From Chersky-840 sp963848335 (GTDB lineage: Bacteria; Actinomycetota; Acidimicrobiia; Acidimicrobiales; UBA8190), in the NCBI GenBank assembly GCA_963848335.1, contig CAWKDD010000003.1, forward strand, positions 1,178,001 through 1,242,000: a DNA stretch of 64,000 nucleotides, read 5' to 3'. The notes below the pieces were generated by a model. That model did no database searches. It was not told the origin of the DNA and saw only the letters and a list, made by a program, of their open reading frames with translations. Positions 9,058-16,288 of this stretch are shown here, piece by piece. The first letter of the stretch is position 1; each line of letters starts with the position of its first letter. The translations under genes were made by a program, and so were the position numbers.

Positions 9058-9627
9058 TCAGCGGCCGTGGATGTACTGCATGGCCTCGGCCCTGGTCCGC
9101 GGGTCGTCCCGGAACAGGCCCCGCACCGCCGAGGTGATGGTGAGGGTCCCCGGCTTCTTCACGCCCCGCATCGACATGCACAGGTGCTCGGCCTCGACGA
9201 CGACGAGCACCCCACGCGGGACGAGCACCTTCTCCATGGTGTCGGCGATCTGCGTCGTCATCCGCTCCTGGACCTGCAGGCGACGCGCGTACACGTCCAC
9301 CAGGCGGGCCAGCTTGGACAAGCCGGTGACACGGCCGTCGGCGCCGGGGATGTAGCCCACGTGCACCTTTCCCATGAACGGCACCATGTGGTGCTCGCAC
9401 AGCGACGCGAACGGGATGTCGCGCACCATCACCATCTCGTCGTGGTCGGCGGCGAAGGTGACGGTGAGGTAGCGCTCGGGGTCGTCGTCGACGCCGGCGA
9501 ACAGCTCTTCGTACATGGCCGCCACGCGTCGAGGCGTGGCTTGCAGGCCCTCGCGGGCGGGGTCCTCGCCGATGGCCTCGAGCAGCTCGCTCACCAGGCG
9601 TTCGACACGGGCGCGGTCAACGGTCAC
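9058..9627 (-). CDS. folE: GTP cyclohydrolase I
   Basis: Converts GTP to dihydroneopterin triphosphate, the entry to folate synthesis. Zinc ligands and active site are visible: FASLCEHHMVPFMGKVHVGYIPG near residue 75-97, TGLSKLARLVDVYARRLQVQE, and AEHLCMSMRGVKKPG carrying the third zinc ligand. 189 residues, normal for the bacterial enzyme. GTG start at 9627, 12 bp after the hpt stop. In Mycobacterium ftsH precedes folE; here hpt occupies that side directly. Confidence 0.96.
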   Translation of the reverse strand: MTVDRARVERLVSELLEAIGEDPAREGLQATPRRVAAMYEELFAGVDDDPERYLTVTFAADHDEMVMVRDIPFASLCEHHMVPFMGKVHVGYIPGADGRVTGLSKLARLVDVYARRLQVQERMTTQIADTMEKVLVPRGVLVVVEAEHLCMSMRGVKKPGTLTITSAVRGLFRDDPRTRAEAMQYIHGR

Positions 9628-9639
9628 GGCACCGGTCTC

Positions 9640-10200
9640 TCAGTCGACGGGGACCGGGCCCTGGTAGACCCGGATGTCGGGAACGTTGCGGTAGCGCTCG
9701 GCCACGTCGAGCCCGTAGCCCACCACGAAGTCCGGGGGGATGCGGAACCCCACGTAGCGCAGGTCGAGCTTGGCGCGTTGGCGGCCTTCTTTCACGAGCA
9801 GGGCGCACACCTCGAGGCTGGCGGGCCGGCGGGCCAGGAGGCTGCGGCGCAGGTACGAGAGCGTGAGCCCGCTGTCGACGATGTCCTCCACCACCAGCAC
9901 GTGGCGGTCGGTGAGGTCCGAGTCGAGGTCCTTCACGATGCGCACCACCCCGCTGGTGGTCGTGGCCGACCCGTAGGACGCCACCGCCATGACGTCGACC
10001 TCGACGGGCAGCCTGATGGCGCGCGCCAGGTCGCTCATGAACACGAAGGCGCCCTTCAACACCCCGACCAGGAGCGGGATCCGGTCGTCGTAGTCGGCGG
10101 TGAGCTCGTCGCCGAGCTCGGCCACCCGCTTGTGCAGGACGTCCTCGGCCACCACGACCTGACCGAGGTCGGGGTCGTCGTTCCAGCGGTCGATGCTCAC
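9640..10200 (-). CDS. hpt: Hypoxanthine phosphoribosyltransferase
   Basis: Purine salvage: joins hypoxanthine or guanine with PRPP. Signatures: PLLVGVLKGAFVFMSDL, the PRPP-binding VLVVEDIVDSGLTL (acidic pair then diol loop), LLVKEGRQRAKLDLRYVGF and DFVVGYGLDVAERYRN. The GTG at 10200 gives 186 residues, with about 12 residues before the conserved VVAEDVL. A GTG at 10251 is also in frame but overlaps tilS by 17 bp. It directly follows tilS, as in other actinobacteria. Confidence 0.94.
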   Translation of the reverse strand: MSIDRWNDDPDLGQVVVAEDVLHKRVAELGDELTADYDDRIPLLVGVLKGAFVFMSDLARAIRLPVEVDVMAVASYGSATTTSGVVRIVKDLDSDLTDRHVLVVEDIVDSGLTLSYLRRSLLARRPASLEVCALLVKEGRQRAKLDLRYVGFRIPPDFVVGYGLDVAERYRNVPDIRVYQGPVPVD

Positions 10201-10234
10201 CGTGGCGCCGGCGTCCTCGTGGCGCGTGCCGGGG

Positions 10235-11170
10235 TCATCGGGCGCCGACACTACCGGACGCCTCCGGTGCGATCGGCGCCGACGACAGGGTCCCGCGCGA
10301 CCGCCGCACCCGCATCCCGGGGGCAACGTCGGTGGCGCCCATCGTCCCCCGGGCCACGGCCAGGACCCGCTCCACCGCGGCCAGGTCGGGGGGATGGGGG
10401 GCGTCTCCCCGCAGCCAGCGTCGCGCCGCGCGCCGCGCCAGCGGGGCCGGCGCCGCGCTCAGGGCCCGGGCGTCGCCGGGGTCGATCCCTGCGGCCAGCT
10501 CGTCGAGCAGGCCCGCCTCGTCGGCCAGGAGCAAAGCCTGGCGGCACAACACCGGCACGAGGTCGCGCCCGGCGATGGCGCCGGCCAGGGGGAGCAGCTC
10601 GTGACGGATGCGGTTGCGCAGGAAACGCCGGTCGGTGTTGGACGGGTCGTCGACGGGCTCGAGGCCCGACGCCTCGCACAGGGCATGGGTCTCGGAACGG
10701 CGGATGCCGAGCAGGGGATGGGCGGGGCCCGGCACCATCCCCGCCAGGCCGTCCAGGCCCGCCCCCCGCAGGAGGTTGACCAGGACCGTCTCGGCCTGGT
10801 CGTCCATGGTGTGGCCGGTGGCGGAGCCCTCCGGCAGGGCGGACCGGCGCGCGGCACGGGCCCGGGCTTCGAGGTTGGGGCCGGGCGCGACCTCCACCCG
10901 CGTGGCCCGGAAGCGGGCCCCCAGCCGCTGCGCGGCGGCCGCCACCACCTCGGCTTCGGCGGCCGACCCCGGGCGCAGTCCGTGGTCCACGTGGACGGCG
11001 GTCACGTCGCAACCCGCCTCCACCGCCAGGACCAGCAGCGCCAGGGAGTCGGGGCCCCCCGAGACGGCGCAGGGAAGCGGGGTGCCCGGAGCCGGGAACG
11101 GGCAGCGGTCGAGCAGGGCCCGGGTGCCGCCAGGTGCGGTCCCGGGGGCGGTGCTCTCGGACCGCACCAT
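10235..11170 (-). CDS. tilS: tRNA(Ile)-lysidine synthase
   Basis: Modifies the wobble C of tRNA-Ile (CAU) to lysidine with ATP and lysine. The PP-loop CAVSGGPDSLALLVLA lies at about residues 33-48, followed by VHVDHGLRPGS, ATGHTMDDQAETVL and NTDRRFLRNRIRHELLP, all typical. It ends with a short C-terminal region (311 residues in total), as in actinobacterial forms. The start is uncertain: TTG, ATG and GTG codons in frame all fall inside the first copy of a 17-bp tandem repeat; ATG 11170 is used. Confidence 0.92.
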   Translation of the reverse strand: MVRSESTAPGTAPGGTRALLDRCPFPAPGTPLPCAVSGGPDSLALLVLAVEAGCDVTAVHVDHGLRPGSAAEAEVVAAAAQRLGARFRATRVEVAPGPNLEARARAARRSALPEGSATGHTMDDQAETVLVNLLRGAGLDGLAGMVPGPAHPLLGIRRSETHALCEASGLEPVDDPSNTDRRFLRNRIRHELLPLAGAIAGRDLVPVLCRQALLLADEAGLLDELAAGIDPGDARALSAAPAPLARRAARRWLRGDAPHPPDLAAVERVLAVARGTMGATDVAPGMRVRRSRGTLSSAPIAPEASGSVGAR

Positions 11171-11262
11171 CAACCGGACCGCACCATCAACCGGACCGCA
11201 CCATCAACCGAACCGCAGCATCAACCGGACCGCACCGTCAACCGGATCGCGCCGTCAGCCGG
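11161..11262. repeat. Six-copy 17-bp tandem repeat
   Basis: Unit accgcaccatcaaccgg repeated six times head to tail: the first two copies are identical, copies 3 to 5 differ by one base each, and copy 6 is the most diverged. It fills the gap between the DUF2342 gene, whose stop codon lies in copy 6, and tilS, whose start codons lie in copy 1. Read on the minus strand each unit contains TTGATGGTG, so it offers start codons in each copy; 17 is not a multiple of 3, so successive copies fall in different frames. Confidence 0.9.
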
Positions 11263-12346
11263 TGGCGAGACGGGCCGGCCCGATGCGCGCCACCCAGGTC
11301 TCGGGTTGGCGGATCTCGTCCATGGTGGGGAGCATCTCGGGCCCTTCCCACACCCGGGCCAGCAGCTCGGGGCCGCCGGTGGCCTCCACGGCCCGGATGA
11401 AGCGCTCCCCCGCCTCGTACTGGCGCATCTTGGCCTCGATCCCCACCAGCTGCTGGAGCAGGCGCGACGGCAGGCTGGCCCGGCGGCGCCGCTCCCGCAG
11501 CACCTGGGAGAACACCGCCGCGTCGGGCACGGCATCGGCACCGGCGCGGTCCATGGTGATGTCCCCGTGCCCTTCGAGCAGGCTCATCATGGCCTGGATG
11601 CGGCCGATCACCTCGAGCTGCTCGGGGGGTGCCACCAGTCCTAGCATCCCGGCTTCTTCGAGGGGGTTCTTCCCGGCACGCACCGCCGCGGCCGCCCGGC
11701 GCAGGGCCTCGACGAACCGGCGCGGGTCGGGGGTCATGCCCGACATGGCCTGGTCCACGAGGGACAGGAAGTGGGGCCGCAGCCAGGGGACGCCCGTGAA
11801 CTGGCACCGGTGGGTGACCTCGTGCAGGGCGATCCACAGGCGGAACTGCTTGGCCGGGAAGCCGTGGCGCCGTTCGAGGGCCACGATGTTGGGGCCGACG
11901 TAGGACACCACGCCCCCGGTGTCCTCGCCCTCGGCGAGCAGCAGGTCGTACTGCCCGAGGACGCGGGTCGCCATCCACCCCAGGACCAGCCCCAGCTGGG
12001 CCCCGGTGGCCCGGCGTGTCGCTCCCGCCAGTGGGCCCTGCAAGGTGCCGGTGTCGAGCTTCTCGAGCACCGGCTCGAGCAGGCGGCGGAACGAGGAGAT
12101 GTTGGCCTGGACCCAGCCGGCCCGGTCGACGACCAGGGCTTCTGCGCTGCCGGTGGCGGGTTGGAGGCCCGTGGCCTCGATCACCAGGCCCTCGGCCCGG
12201 GTAGTGGCCTCGGCGAAGTCGGCCTCGAGCTGGGCCCTGGTGGTGGCGTCGAGGGACCCTGCCCCCGGCGGGCCCAGCAAGGAACCCCGGGAGCCCACCC
12301 ACGTGGCGACGCGTTGGGCTACGTCCCACGACACCGGGCTGGTCAC
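11255..12346 (-). CDS. Zinc-dependent metalloprotease-like protein, DUF2342 family
   Basis: 363-residue protein of the actinobacterial DUF2342 family (Rv3626c-like), often called F420-biosynthesis associated although no F420 role is shown. The zinc motif HEVTH sits near residue 174 within QFRLWIALHEVTHRCQF. Other conserved stretches: VGPNIVALERRHGF, LLEGHGDITMD with a likely downstream ligand, and the C-terminal KMRQYEAGERFI. No signal peptide, so probably cytoplasmic. GTG start at 12346. The order tilS-DUF2342 matches Mycobacterium, where hpt, mesJ/tilS and Rv3626c are neighbours. Confidence 0.88.
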   Translation of the reverse strand: MTSPVSWDVAQRVATWVGSRGSLLGPPGAGSLDATTRAQLEADFAEATTRAEGLVIEATGLQPATGSAEALVVDRAGWVQANISSFRRLLEPVLEKLDTGTLQGPLAGATRRATGAQLGLVLGWMATRVLGQYDLLLAEGEDTGGVVSYVGPNIVALERRHGFPAKQFRLWIALHEVTHRCQFTGVPWLRPHFLSLVDQAMSGMTPDPRRFVEALRRAAAAVRAGKNPLEEAGMLGLVAPPEQLEVIGRIQAMMSLLEGHGDITMDRAGADAVPDAAVFSQVLRERRRRASLPSRLLQQLVGIEAKMRQYEAGERFIRAVEATGGPELLARVWEGPEMLPTMDEIRQPETWVARIGPARLATG

Positions 12347-12384
12347 GGCCCCCAGTGTAGGGACCGTGGGCCCACCTCCGCCCC

Positions 12385-12591
12385 TCAGGCGATCTTCTTG
12401 CCCCGGAGCCTGGGCGTGCTGGGGGTGAGGTGCAAGCAGCAGTACTCGTCGTCGTTGTAGATCGACAGCTTGGTGTCACAGCCGGGCTCGGCACACACCC
12501 GGCCCGAGGCGAACGTGCGCGACGGCCGCCCGTACCCGGTGAACGCCGTGGCCCCGATGGACTGGTCGCCCAACTCGGTGCGGTCTTCCAT
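12385..12591 (-). CDS. Small Cys/His protein, possible zinc knuckle
   Basis: 68 residues. The core reads RTFASGRVCAEPGCDTKLS followed by IYNDDEYCCLH, giving two cysteines five apart and a later C-C-x-H group that could bind one zinc; the C terminus is basic (LRGKKIA). A clear paralogue lies at 61121-61315 in this window with the same spacing. No known function recognised. The first 25 residues are not conserved between the two copies. It lies 38 bp after the DUF2342 start on the same strand and may have its own promoter in the 190-bp gap upstream. Confidence 0.8.
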   Translation of the reverse strand: MEDRTELGDQSIGATAFTGYGRPSRTFASGRVCAEPGCDTKLSIYNDDEYCCLHLTPSTPRLRGKKIA

Positions 12592-12780
12592 TCCCCTGAA
12601 CCTCCCGCCGGTGTCGTGTTTGGCTACCTATCGACGCCCGCGACAGGCGGAGTGAGGGACAGCAAGGGTCGTTGTTCGACCGTTGTGAAACGGCCCTGAG
12701 CACCACCGACGAGGGGGCCTGGAGCCCGGGAACCGGCCCGGTCCCATGAGGCGCCGGGGCGAGGTGACCGGGGCGCTGCT

Positions 12781-13068
12781 TCAGCCCGAGTGACCCGACG
12801 CCTGGCGGCGCTCCTCCTCGAGGATGGCGTCATGCACCCGCTCGCGCAGGGAGGCCGGGACGTGGTCCTTGCAGCGGTTGGCGATCACCTGGCGGAGCTC
12901 GAGCTCGAAGTCGAAGGCCCCCAGGCACGGCGAGCATTCGTCGAGATGCTCCTTGATCTCGGCGCGGCGCTCGTCGGTGAGCTCACCGTCGAGATAGTGG
13001 TAGAGCCGTTCGATGGTCTCGTTGCAATCGACCTCGGACTCTTCGGACCCCATCTCGAGTTCTCCCAT
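12781..13068 (-). CDS. rsrA: Mycothiol-system anti-sigma factor (RsrA-like)
   Basis: Binds and holds the adjacent SigR-type sigma factor; oxidation of its cysteines should release it. The 95-residue protein has the zinc-binding anti-sigma motif HxxxCxxC as HLDECSPC (His41, Cys45, Cys48) with a further Cys15 in VDCNETIERLYHYLDGEL. The start ATG 13068 is 11 bp after the sigma-factor stop; a second ATG five codons later is possible. The open frame continuing upstream through the sigma gene is a shadow. Confidence 0.9.
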   Translation of the reverse strand: MGELEMGSEESEVDCNETIERLYHYLDGELTDERRAEIKEHLDECSPCLGAFDFELELRQVIANRCKDHVPASLRERVHDAILEEERRQASGHSG

Positions 13069-13079
13069 CAGCCCCGAGG

Positions 13080-13670
13080 TTAATGCCCGGCCTCGGCCGA
13101 TCCGACCAGGCCCCGCGCGACGGCAAAGTCGTGCAACGCCTTCTGGAGCGCCTTTCTTCCCCGGTGGATCCTGCTCATCACCGTGCCGATGGGCACCTCG
13201 GTGATCTCGGCGATCTCCTTGTAGGAGAAACCTTCCACATCGGCCAGGAGGACGGCGATCCGGAACGCCTCGGGGAGCGACTCGATGGCCTTCTTGACCT
13301 CGTCGTCGGTGAAGTGCTCGAACACCTCGTCCTCGGCCGACCGCCCGGCGCCGGTCGATTGGAGGTCCCCGATCCGGTGGTACAGGTAGAGGTCTTCGAC
13401 GTCCTCCACGTCGGCCTTCTCCGGTCGTCGCTTGGCGGCGCGGTAGCTGTTGATGAAGGTGTTGGTGAGGATCTTGTACAGCCACGCCCGGAGGTTGGTC
13501 CCGTCCTCGTAACGGTCGAAGGCGCGGTACGCCTTGAGGAACGTCTCCTGCACGAGGTCCTCGGCGTCGGCGGGGTTGCGGGTCATGCGCAAGGCGGCGG
13601 TGTACAACGCCTGCATGTGGGGCATGGCGAGCTCTGTGAAGCGACCCCGGTCGGCCATGTGCTGCACCAT
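13080..13670 (-). CDS. sigR: ECF sigma factor, SigR/SigH type
   Basis: 196-residue extracytoplasmic-function sigma factor. Region 2 is seen in MPHMQALYTAALRMT, DAEDLVQETFLKAYRAFDRYEDGTNLRAWLYKIL; region 4 in IESLPEAFRIAVLLADVEG followed by YKEIAEITEVPIGTVMSRIHRGRKAL. Paired with rsrA downstream, it should direct the thiol-oxidative-stress regulon (thioredoxin, mycothiol genes) as in Streptomyces and Mycobacterium. ATG 13670 is used; ATG four codons later (MADRGRF) is an alternative. I did not find a clear GGAAT/GTT autoregulatory promoter in the 96 bp upstream. Confidence 0.93.
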   Translation of the reverse strand: MVQHMADRGRFTELAMPHMQALYTAALRMTRNPADAEDLVQETFLKAYRAFDRYEDGTNLRAWLYKILTNTFINSYRAAKRRPEKADVEDVEDLYLYHRIGDLQSTGAGRSAEDEVFEHFTDDEVKKAIESLPEAFRIAVLLADVEGFSYKEIAEITEVPIGTVMSRIHRGRKALQKALHDFAVARGLVGSAEAGH

Positions 13671-13766
13671 AGCCAGTGGGTGTGGCGGCGGCGGCGCGCC
13701 GTCACCACGGCCCCGTTCCCCGGTAACGGCCCGCTCTTGCCGGCTCCGGAGCTCAGGATGGGCGGT

Positions 13767-14237
13767 TCAGGCGTCAGGTGTGACGGCGTGCGCCCAGCGT
13801 CGCACGGTGCGGACGCCGGAGGGGAACAACCGGAACGCCCGCGGCGGTGCGGGGGCCAGGTCCCCGGACGCGGTCACGAACCAGCACGGCAGGCCGGTGT
13901 CGGTGGCATCGCGAAGCTCCAGCCACGTTTCGCGGCTGATCGACCCGTCCACCTCCGAGAGGACAACCACGGCGTCGAGGCCGTCGCGGATGAAGGGCCA
14001 GCGCAGGTGCCAATCGGCACGCGACGCGAAGCCGCAGGAGTCGGCGTCCATCACCACCGCCCGGGGCCACTCGTCTGAGACGCGCCGCAGTGCCCGGCGG
14101 TACGACAGCGTGCCGTAGGTGTTCGTCGCCGCTGCCAGGTACACCACCGCCGGCGAGGTCTCCTGGCCGCGGGTGGGGCCGGGCTCCGACTCGGAGCCGG
14201 CGTTCTGCCGGGAGCCAAACGGAACCGTGACGCTCAT
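13767..14237 (-). CDS. Unknown protein, possible nucleoside deoxyribosyltransferase-like fold
   Basis: 156 residues from ATG 14237. After a variable 28-residue N terminus comes AVVYLAAATNTYGTLSYRRAL, then FIRDGLDAVVVLSEVDGSIS, then TWLELRDATDTGLPCWFVT. A buried strand, an xDxVVVL strand and a late ExxxA helix resemble the nucleoside 2-deoxyribosyltransferase-like Rossmann folds, but I cannot name a family; this is inference from pattern. It stands alone between sigR and the tRNA on the same strand. Confidence 0.6.
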   Translation of the reverse strand: MSVTVPFGSRQNAGSESEPGPTRGQETSPAVVYLAAATNTYGTLSYRRALRRVSDEWPRAVVMDADSCGFASRADWHLRWPFIRDGLDAVVVLSEVDGSISRETWLELRDATDTGLPCWFVTASGDLAPAPPRAFRLFPSGVRTVRRWAHAVTPDA

Positions 14238-14394
14238 GGCGGACCCCCCATCCGGCTTCCCGTCCGCGCGCCACGGGATGCAGAGGATCCGGCGGCGTGC
14301 CCCTCGGCTCCATGGTGCTGCCCGATCCTCACCGGGCGTCCAAGCCAAGCTCAACTCGCGGACAACGGGCGGGCCGGTCCACACCGTCGGTCGG

Positions 14395-14467
14395 AGCCTG
14401 GGAGGGGACTCGAACCCCTGACCTGCGCATTACGAATGCGCTGCTCTACCAGCTGAGCTACCCAGGC
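14395..14467 (-). tRNA. tRNA-Thr (anticodon CGT)
   Basis: Read on the minus strand the 73-nt molecule begins GCCTGGG and its acceptor pairs with CCCAGGC before the discriminator base. The D arm is GCTCAGCTGGTAGAGC, the anticodon stem GCGCA/TGCGC with loop TTCGTAA (anticodon CGT, codon ACG), and the T arm GGGGTTCGAGTCCCC. CCA is not encoded. It lies between two genes of the same strand, upstream of holB's stop side. Confidence 0.96.
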
Positions 14468-14531
14468 GACGCGAGCGATCAAACTACCTGACCGACATCG
14501 GGCCTCCGCAGCCCGACAGGCGACGGCGCCG

Positions 14532-15656
14532 TCAGCCGGTGACGGCGGAGAGCCGGACGAGCATGGCTTCGAGCAGCAGCGACTCGTTGGGATTGCGGAC
14601 CAGCTCCGCCGAGGATCGCTCGACCACGGCGATGGCGCCGGCGAGCTCGCGTATGCGTTCCTCGGTCCTCCCCGACCAGGCCGGGGGCATGGGGTCGGGT
14701 GCCGCCAAGGACAGAAGGCGGTCCCGGTAGGCGGCGGCGAGCACGGCGAACCCGGCCCGCAGCTCGTCGGTCCGCCACCGGCGTTCCTCGCGGTGCTGAC
14801 GGTCTTCGATCTCCTTGCGGCGGGGGACGGCGCGCTCGCCGCGCTGTTCGGCCTCGGAGCCGAGCCCTTCCATCTCGACGCGGTGCCGGGCGCGCACCGG
14901 CTCCAGCGCGTCCTCGGCCGAGGACAGCAACTCTGCGGCCAGCACGGCCGCCGCCGACCCGGTGCCGTCGAGGCGCGAGGGCACCGAGCGCCACAATTCG
15001 CGTCGCGACACGAAGCCGCCGTCGTCGGCCAGAAGGCTGGCGCGCTCGATGCTCCCTCCCGCCGCCTCGGACAGCTCGGCGGCCAGATCGGCCGCCATGC
15101 CCGTCCCCACGAGCCAGTGGCGCAGCTCGGCAGAGGGGGCGGGGTGCAATTCGATGCGCACGCACCGGCTGGCCACCGTGGCCATCTCGGCGGGGACAGC
15201 CTCGGCGAGCAGGACGAAGACCGTCTGCCCGGCCGGCTCCTCGAGCGTCTTCAACAAGACGGGGGCGGCCAGCCGGGCCAGGTGGATGTCCGCCACCACG
15301 ATCACCTGGCGCTGTCCTTCGAGTGGGCGCCGCTGGGCGAGTCGGACCACGCGCCGGGCGTCGTCGACGGTGACGAAGGGGCCCGCCCGTTCGATCTCCA
15401 CCACGTCGGGATGGACCCCGGTCAGGGCGCGGCGGCACACCTCGCACGCGCCGCAGCCACCGAGCGGGCACAACAGGGCGGCGGCGAAGCCGCGCACCAG
15501 GGGCCGCTGGCCCAGACCGGGCGGCCCCACGAGCAGATAGGCGTGCACGGGCTTGCGGGCCGCGGCGCGCAGCTGGGCGACCGCGTCGGACTGTCCCACC
15601 ACCTCGGCGAAGAGCCCGACGTCGGGAAGCTCGTGGTCGTGGGGTTGCGCCGTCAT
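14532..15656 (-). CDS. holB: DNA polymerase III delta prime subunit
   Basis: Clamp-loader subunit of the replicative polymerase. 374 residues with an AAA+ core: VVGQSDAVAQLR at 19-30, a Walker A position that reads GPPGLGQRPL (residues 44-53, lacking the GK-S/T, as expected for a non-hydrolysing delta prime), a four-cysteine zinc module (Cys63, 68, 71, 74), LLKTLEEP, and the ASRC sensor near 170. A charged, E/R-rich insertion near residues 265-295 looks coiled. The start ATG overlaps the tmk stop (ATGA), so holB and tmk are translationally coupled. Confidence 0.93.
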   Translation of the reverse strand: MTAQPHDHELPDVGLFAEVVGQSDAVAQLRAAARKPVHAYLLVGPPGLGQRPLVRGFAAALLCPLGGCGACEVCRRALTGVHPDVVEIERAGPFVTVDDARRVVRLAQRRPLEGQRQVIVVADIHLARLAAPVLLKTLEEPAGQTVFVLLAEAVPAEMATVASRCVRIELHPAPSAELRHWLVGTGMAADLAAELSEAAGGSIERASLLADDGGFVSRRELWRSVPSRLDGTGSAAAVLAAELLSSAEDALEPVRARHRVEMEGLGSEAEQRGERAVPRRKEIEDRQHREERRWRTDELRAGFAVLAAAYRDRLLSLAAPDPMPPAWSGRTEERIRELAGAIAVVERSSAELVRNPNESLLLEAMLVRLSAVTG

Positions 15657-16288
15657 CGGCTCGCGGTGGGAAGCGGCGCCAGACGCTCGACCACCACCGC
15701 CATGACCTGTTCGGCCACGGTCTCCACGTCGCCGCTGGCGTCGAGGACGGCCCACGTGGCGGGTCCCGACGCGGCGAGCGCCAGGTACCCGGCCCGCACC
15801 CGCTCGTGGAAACCGGTGTCGAGCTGCTCGAGGCGATCGGCCTCGGCTCCGCCGACATGGAGGCGGTGGCGCGCTAGCGCCAGGGGGACGTCGAGCACCA
15901 CAGTCAGGTCGGGGACGACGCCCGCCGCCGCCCAGGACACCAGACGCCGTATCTCCTCGAGGTCGAGGCCCCGTCCGTAGCCCTGGTAGGCGAGGGTCGA
16001 CGCCGAGAACCGGTCGGTGACGACCCACCGCCCCTCCTCGAGCGCAGGGAGGACCACCTCGGCCACGTGCTGGGCCCGGTCGGCGGCCATGAGGAGCGCC
16101 TCGGCGCGTTCGGACACCGGGGGCAACCCGGGATCGAGCACGAGCCTCCTCAGCGTGGCGCCCAGGGGTGTGGCCCCCGGCTCCGCCGTGGCGATCGCAC
16201 CGAGGGCGTCGGCCAGACGGCGGGCGTGCGTCGACTTGCCACATCCGTCAACACCTTCGAGGGCGATGAGCCGGCCGCGCCCGCTCAC
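15653..16288 (-). CDS. tmk: Thymidylate kinase
   Basis: Phosphorylates dTMP to dTDP. 211 residues: P-loop EGVDGCGKST at 11-20, the dTMP-binding DRFSASTLAYQGYGRGLD near residue 92, and VVLDVPLALARHR, with a lid region after it. GTG start at 16288 overlaps the topA stop by 4 bp (GTGA), giving a topA-tmk-holB operon joined by overlapping stops and starts. A tmk-holB pair is a common bacterial arrangement. Confidence 0.96.
   Translation of the reverse strand: MSGRGRLIALEGVDGCGKSTHARRLADALGAIATAEPGATPLGATLRRLVLDPGLPPVSERAEALLMAADRAQHVAEVVLPALEEGRWVVTDRFSASTLAYQGYGRGLDLEEIRRLVSWAAAGVVPDLTVVLDVPLALARHRLHVGGAEADRLEQLDTGFHERVRAGYLALAASGPATWAVLDASGDVETVAEQVMAVVVERLAPLPTASR

Noticed and set aside
7936..10779. 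947-residue plus-strand open frame
   Set aside because: Antisense to folP, folE, hpt and tilS; histidine- and arginine-rich shadow.
11161..11262. CRISPR array
   Set aside because: The repeats are contiguous with no spacers and only 17 bp long; no cas genes in the window.
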